Shown here: positions 5,128 through 7,472 of the stretch, in pieces
Layout of the letters: each line of letters starts with the position of its first letter
Position numbering within the stretch: the stretch's first letter is position 1
NCBI GenBank assembly: GCA_038319115.1
Contig: JBBQCV010000177.1
Location: forward strand, 1 to 7,472
Reading direction: 5' to 3'
Origin: SZAS-79 sp038319115
Lineage (GTDB): Bacteria > Pseudomonadota > Gammaproteobacteria > Burkholderiales > SG8-39
DNA length: 7,472 nt
Made by a program: the position numbers and the translations under genes
The notes under the pieces: generated by a model
The model's database searches: none
The model's input: only the letters and a program-made list of their open reading frames with translations
What the model was told of the DNA's origin: nothing

Positions 5128-5862
5128 ATGCAACCCGAACTCAGGCCCATCCCGAATAACGATAGCGCTTTTGGCCGCGAGGTGCCGCGTTACGCCCCCG
5201 GCGACAACGCCATCGACGCGGGCAATTCCCAAAAGGTCCTGCGTAACACCTACTTGCTCCTCGCGCTCACAATGGTCCCGACGGTGATCGGCGCCATGGT
5301 GGGAATGAGCACCGCGGGCATTGTCATGCAGCACCCGATCATGATTTCGCTGGTAATGCTGGCGGGTGTCATCGGCCTGCAGTTCGGAATTTCGGCCAAC
5401 CGCAACAGCGGTATCGGCGTCGCGCTGCTGCTTTTGATGACCGGGATCCTGGGCTGGTGGCTGGGTCCGATCCTGACCGTCGCGCTTGCGCTCAAGAATG
5501 GCCCGGCTCTCGTTGGCTACGCTGCGGGTGGCACGGGACTGGTGATGGCAGTCATGGCGACCATTGCCACCACGACGAAACGTGATTTCAGCTTCATGGG
5601 GAAGTTTCTCATGGTTGGCATGATTGTCGTCATCGTGGCTGCACTGGCGAACATGTTCCTGCAGTTGCCCGTACTGTCGCTCGCGATCTCTTCGGTTGCC
5701 ATCGTCGTGTTTTCGCTGTTCCTGCTGCATGACCTGTCACGCATCGTGACCGGTGGCGAGACGAACTACGTGATGGCAACTACGGGCGTGTACCTGAGCC
5801 TGCTCAACATCTTCGCCAGCCTGCTGCATCTCCTCATGGCGTTGACCGGCGAAAAGGACTGA
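5128..5862 (+). CDS. Bax inhibitor-1/YccA family inner-membrane protein
   Basis: The 244-residue protein belongs to the BI-1 (TMBIM) family. Bacterial members are multi-spanning inner-membrane proteins; YccA of E. coli modulates the FtsH protease, and YetJ of Bacillus is a pH-dependent calcium leak channel. After a polar N-terminus (1-38) about seven hydrophobic segments follow, near 40-60, 70-90, 94-118, 127-147, 156-176, 180-200 and 215-240. The family signature is LHDLSRIVTGGETNYVMATTGVYL (split here as LHDLSRIV from residue 200 and GGETNYVMATTGVYL ending at 223), with the conserved aspartate at D202, followed by NIFASLL. The second acidic residue of the YetJ-type pair (YLDxxN) is serine 224 here, as in YccA-like proteins, so calcium-leak activity should not be assumed. 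The gene is monocistronic, divergent from tRNA-Ser and closed by a shared terminator. Confidence 0.93.
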   Translation: MQPELRPIPNNDSAFGREVPRYAPGDNAIDAGNSQKVLRNTYLLLALTMVPTVIGAMVGMSTAGIVMQHPIMISLVMLAGVIGLQFGISANRNSGIGVALLLLMTGILGWWLGPILTVALALKNGPALVGYAAGGTGLVMAVMATIATTTKRDFSFMGKFLMVGMIVVIVAALANMFLQLPVLSLAISSVAIVVFSLFLLHDLSRIVTGGETNYVMATTGVYLSLLNIFASLLHLLMALTGEKD

Positions 5863-5886
5863 CCGCCAAGTCGGCGAGCACCGCAG

Positions 5887-5910
5887 AAAAGGCGCCCTCG
5901 GGCGCCTTTT
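5887..5910. terminator. Bidirectional Rho-independent terminator
   Basis: A perfect 10-bp stem, AAAAGGCGCC and GGCGCCTTTT, encloses a CTCG loop. T tracts occur on both strands (TTTTCCTTTT on the plus strand, TTTT on the minus). It lies between the convergent BI-1/YccA gene (ends 5862) and rlmD (ends 5927) and can serve both. Confidence 0.93.
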
Positions 5911-5926
5911 CCTTTTGCGGGGCCGA

Positions 5927-7288
5927 TTATTGCGTGCCGCGCTCGAACTGGGCGATCGATTCGACGTGGGTGGTGTGGGGGAACATGTTGACTACTCCGG
6001 CCGCAACCAGCCTGAAACCGCGCGTGTGAACCAGAATCCCGGCGTCCCTCGCCAGGGTCGCCGCATCGCAGGACACGTAAACGATCCGCTGGGGCCACGC
6101 ATCCGGCAGGGCCTTCACCAGTTCCGCAGCCCCGCTGCGCGGTGGGTCGATCAGGATCTTGTCGAAGGGGCCCCATTGACCCAGCCGCTCGGCATCGGCT
6201 TCGAACAGGTTAGCGCAAATGAAACCGGCTCGGTCCGACAGCCCATTGGCCGCTGCATTTTCCCGCGCGCGTACGATAAGATCCTCGGCACCTTCGATTC
6301 CCGTGACGCGGGCGCCACTTGCGGCAAGCGGCAGGGCGAAATTCCCCACCCCGCAGAAGAGGTCGGCTATTCGATCGCCCTCTTGCGGGTCGAGCATGCG
6401 CACCGCGCGTCGCACGAGGATCCGGTTGACGCCATGATTAACCTGGGTGAAGTCCGTCGGCCGGAATCCGATGCGAATCCCGAACTCGGGCAGCGCATAG
6501 TCCAAGGCCGGCATCGATGCCGGATGAAACGGGACGGCCGTAGCGGGCCCTTTGGGTTGCAGCCAAAGCCATACGCCGTGTGCTTCGGAAAACGACCGGA
6601 GAATATCTTGGTCGTGGTCGGACACCGGGTCGAGGTTGCGCACGACCAACACGTCAACGGCATCGCCCACCGCGACTTCAATCTGGGGGAGCCGCTCGCG
6701 CATGTCGAGGGAAGAAACCAGCTCCCGAAGGCGGGGTATCAGGCGCGAAATGTGCGGGGGCAGGTTTTCACATTGCCGCATATCAGCTACGAAGCTCGAT
6801 TTCCGTTCGTGGAAACCGACCAATGCCCCGCGGGGAAGCGGCAGCCCACGGACCGCCATGCGCGCCCTGTGACGGTAACCCCACTCTTGCCCGTACACGA
6901 TGGGCAGCAGCATTTCTGGAACCACCTTGCCGATCCTTTGCAGCGAATCCTCGAGCCAACGTTGCTTGGCGGCCATTTGGGTGCGTACGTCCGCGTGCTG
7001 CGTGGCGCACCCGCCGCACATGCCGAAATGGGGGCACGGGGGGAGGCGCCTCCCGGCGCTCTCGCGCAGAATGCTGAGCGCTTCTGCCTGATCGTAGGAA
7101 CTGCCCTTGCGGGTGGTACGGGCGACTACCACCTCACCAGGCAGTGCTCCCTCGACGAATACGACCTTTCCTTCGTCCCGCGCGACCCCTCGCCCCTCCG
7201 ACTCGAGCGATTCGATGGCCAGCGTGCGCAGGTGGGCGGGACCGGAGTCGCCGGCCGGGGCGTGTCTCGGCCCCCTGCGTTTACGCAT
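5927..7288 (-). CDS. rlmD: 23S rRNA (uracil-1939-C5)-methyltransferase RlmD
   Basis: The enzyme transfers a methyl group from S-adenosylmethionine to C5 of uridine 1939 of 23S rRNA in the cytoplasm. The 453-residue protein has all hallmarks of the RumA/RlmD family. A basic N-terminus leads into a TRAM RNA-binding domain (about 18-75). Four iron-sulfur cysteines follow at 85, 91, 94 and 173, matching E. coli C81, C87, C90 and C162. The SAM motif is DLFCGVGN (309-316), and DPPRSG is at 381-386. The catalytic cysteine is C407 in VSCD, and the general base is E443 in HVESIAQFER. The length is slightly above the E. coli protein (433). The ATG at 7288 overlaps the stop of the upstream exonuclease gene by 8 nt and has no strong Shine-Dalgarno, which points to translational coupling. 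It ends 17 bp from the bidirectional terminator. Confidence 0.96.
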   Translation of the reverse strand: MRKRRGPRHAPAGDSGPAHLRTLAIESLESEGRGVARDEGKVVFVEGALPGEVVVARTTRKGSSYDQAEALSILRESAGRRLPPCPHFGMCGGCATQHADVRTQMAAKQRWLEDSLQRIGKVVPEMLLPIVYGQEWGYRHRARMAVRGLPLPRGALVGFHERKSSFVADMRQCENLPPHISRLIPRLRELVSSLDMRERLPQIEVAVGDAVDVLVVRNLDPVSDHDQDILRSFSEAHGVWLWLQPKGPATAVPFHPASMPALDYALPEFGIRIGFRPTDFTQVNHGVNRILVRRAVRMLDPQEGDRIADLFCGVGNFALPLAASGARVTGIEGAEDLIVRARENAAANGLSDRAGFICANLFEADAERLGQWGPFDKILIDPPRSGAAELVKALPDAWPQRIVYVSCDAATLARDAGILVHTRGFRLVAAGVVNMFPHTTHVESIAQFERGTQ

Positions 7289-7472
7289 TCAGCAGCGGAT
7301 CGCGCCAGCGCGCCAGAAATTCCGCCCAGTGCGGCTGGGCCAGCTTTTCGAGGGCCGCACGCAGGACTGCGCACTCGCGCCGGAACTGCTCCATTCCCAT
7401 CGCTCCGCGCATGACCTGGTAGCGCAGGTAGAGCAGGTAAGTGTTTGCCGTATCGGCTTCGCAGTAGCTGCG
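7281..7472 (-). CDS. Probable PolB-like 3'-5' exonuclease, C-terminal part only
   Basis: Sixty-three codons and a TAA at 7283-7281 are visible; the rest lies beyond the right edge. The visible part begins RSYCEADTANTYLLYLRYQ. It resembles the C-terminal end of the predicted 3'-5' exonucleases related to the PolB proofreading domain (DnaQ-like fold). YCEAD fits the Exo III motif Y-x3-D, which carries a catalytic aspartate. The other catalytic motifs (DxE and Exo II) would be outside the window, so the assignment rests on this one motif and on overall resemblance. The last codons, AAT GCG TAA, contain the rlmD start ATG in another frame, making this the upstream gene of an operon. Confidence 0.75.
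   Translation of the reverse strand, partial: RSYCEADTANTYLLYLRYQVMRGAMGMEQFRRECAVLRAALEKLAQPHWAEFLARWRDPLLNA

Noticed and set aside
4996..5730. 244-codon His/Asp/Arg-rich frame antisense to the BI-1/YccA gene
   Set aside because: Its odd composition is the mirror of hydrophobic transmembrane codons in the real gene, which has a strong Shine-Dalgarno and family signature.
5915..7414. Very long open frame (499 codons) antisense to rlmD
   Set aside because: The opposite strand encodes a complete RlmD with every catalytic motif. The antisense frame has no recognisable domain and is a by-product of GC-rich codon use.

Overview
This is a GC-rich chromosomal window with dense housekeeping genes on both strands. 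The gene set is a RecQ helicase, a stand-alone CinA C-terminal-type amidohydrolase, an M48 protease, tRNA-Ser(UGA) with an encoded CCA end, a BI-1/YccA membrane protein, and RlmD coupled to a PolB-like exonuclease. Together with strong G/C preference at codon third positions, this suggests a proteobacterium, most likely betaproteobacterial. That assignment is inferred from protein style and gene neighbourhood, not from a marker gene.

Layout. Positions 1-1766 hold a minus-strand pair, pncC-like then recQ. The recQ C-terminus lies beyond the left edge. A 254-bp region follows that is divergently transcribed and carries a perfect 16-bp palindrome. Next on the plus strand is a small secreted Gly/Ala/Thr-rich protein (2021-2284) closed by a strong intrinsic terminator, then a secreted M48 zinc metalloprotease (2459-3244). 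The protease gene runs tail-to-tail into a minus-strand gene for an unrecognised 468-residue putative lipoprotein (3225-4631), and the two coding regions share 20 bp. Upstream of the lipoprotein gene lie a hairpin, a possible promoter and, on the same strand, tRNA-Ser(UGA) (4879-4966). Then come a plus-strand BI-1/YccA-family gene (5128-5862), a bidirectional terminator, and the minus-strand exonuclease-rlmD pair (5927-7472). The exonuclease gene is cut by the right edge.

How the genes work together. Two minus-strand pairs look like operons. In pncC-recQ, a predicted NMN-deamidating enzyme sits with a DNA repair helicase; NMN is the by-product of NAD-dependent DNA ligase, so a shared link to DNA repair is possible but inferred. 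In exo-rlmD, an 8-nt ATG/TAA overlap implies translational coupling. The middle of the window (2021-4631) encodes three cell-envelope proteins: a small Gly/Ala-rich exported protein, a periplasmic protease and a lipoprotein. Two of them are of unknown function.

There is no sign of mobile elements, CRISPR arrays or phage genes, and no integrase beside the tRNA. Nothing here amounts to a convincing new multi-gene system. The best candidates for new biology are the unrecognised lipoprotein with its structured leader and the small secreted protein with its unusual start site.
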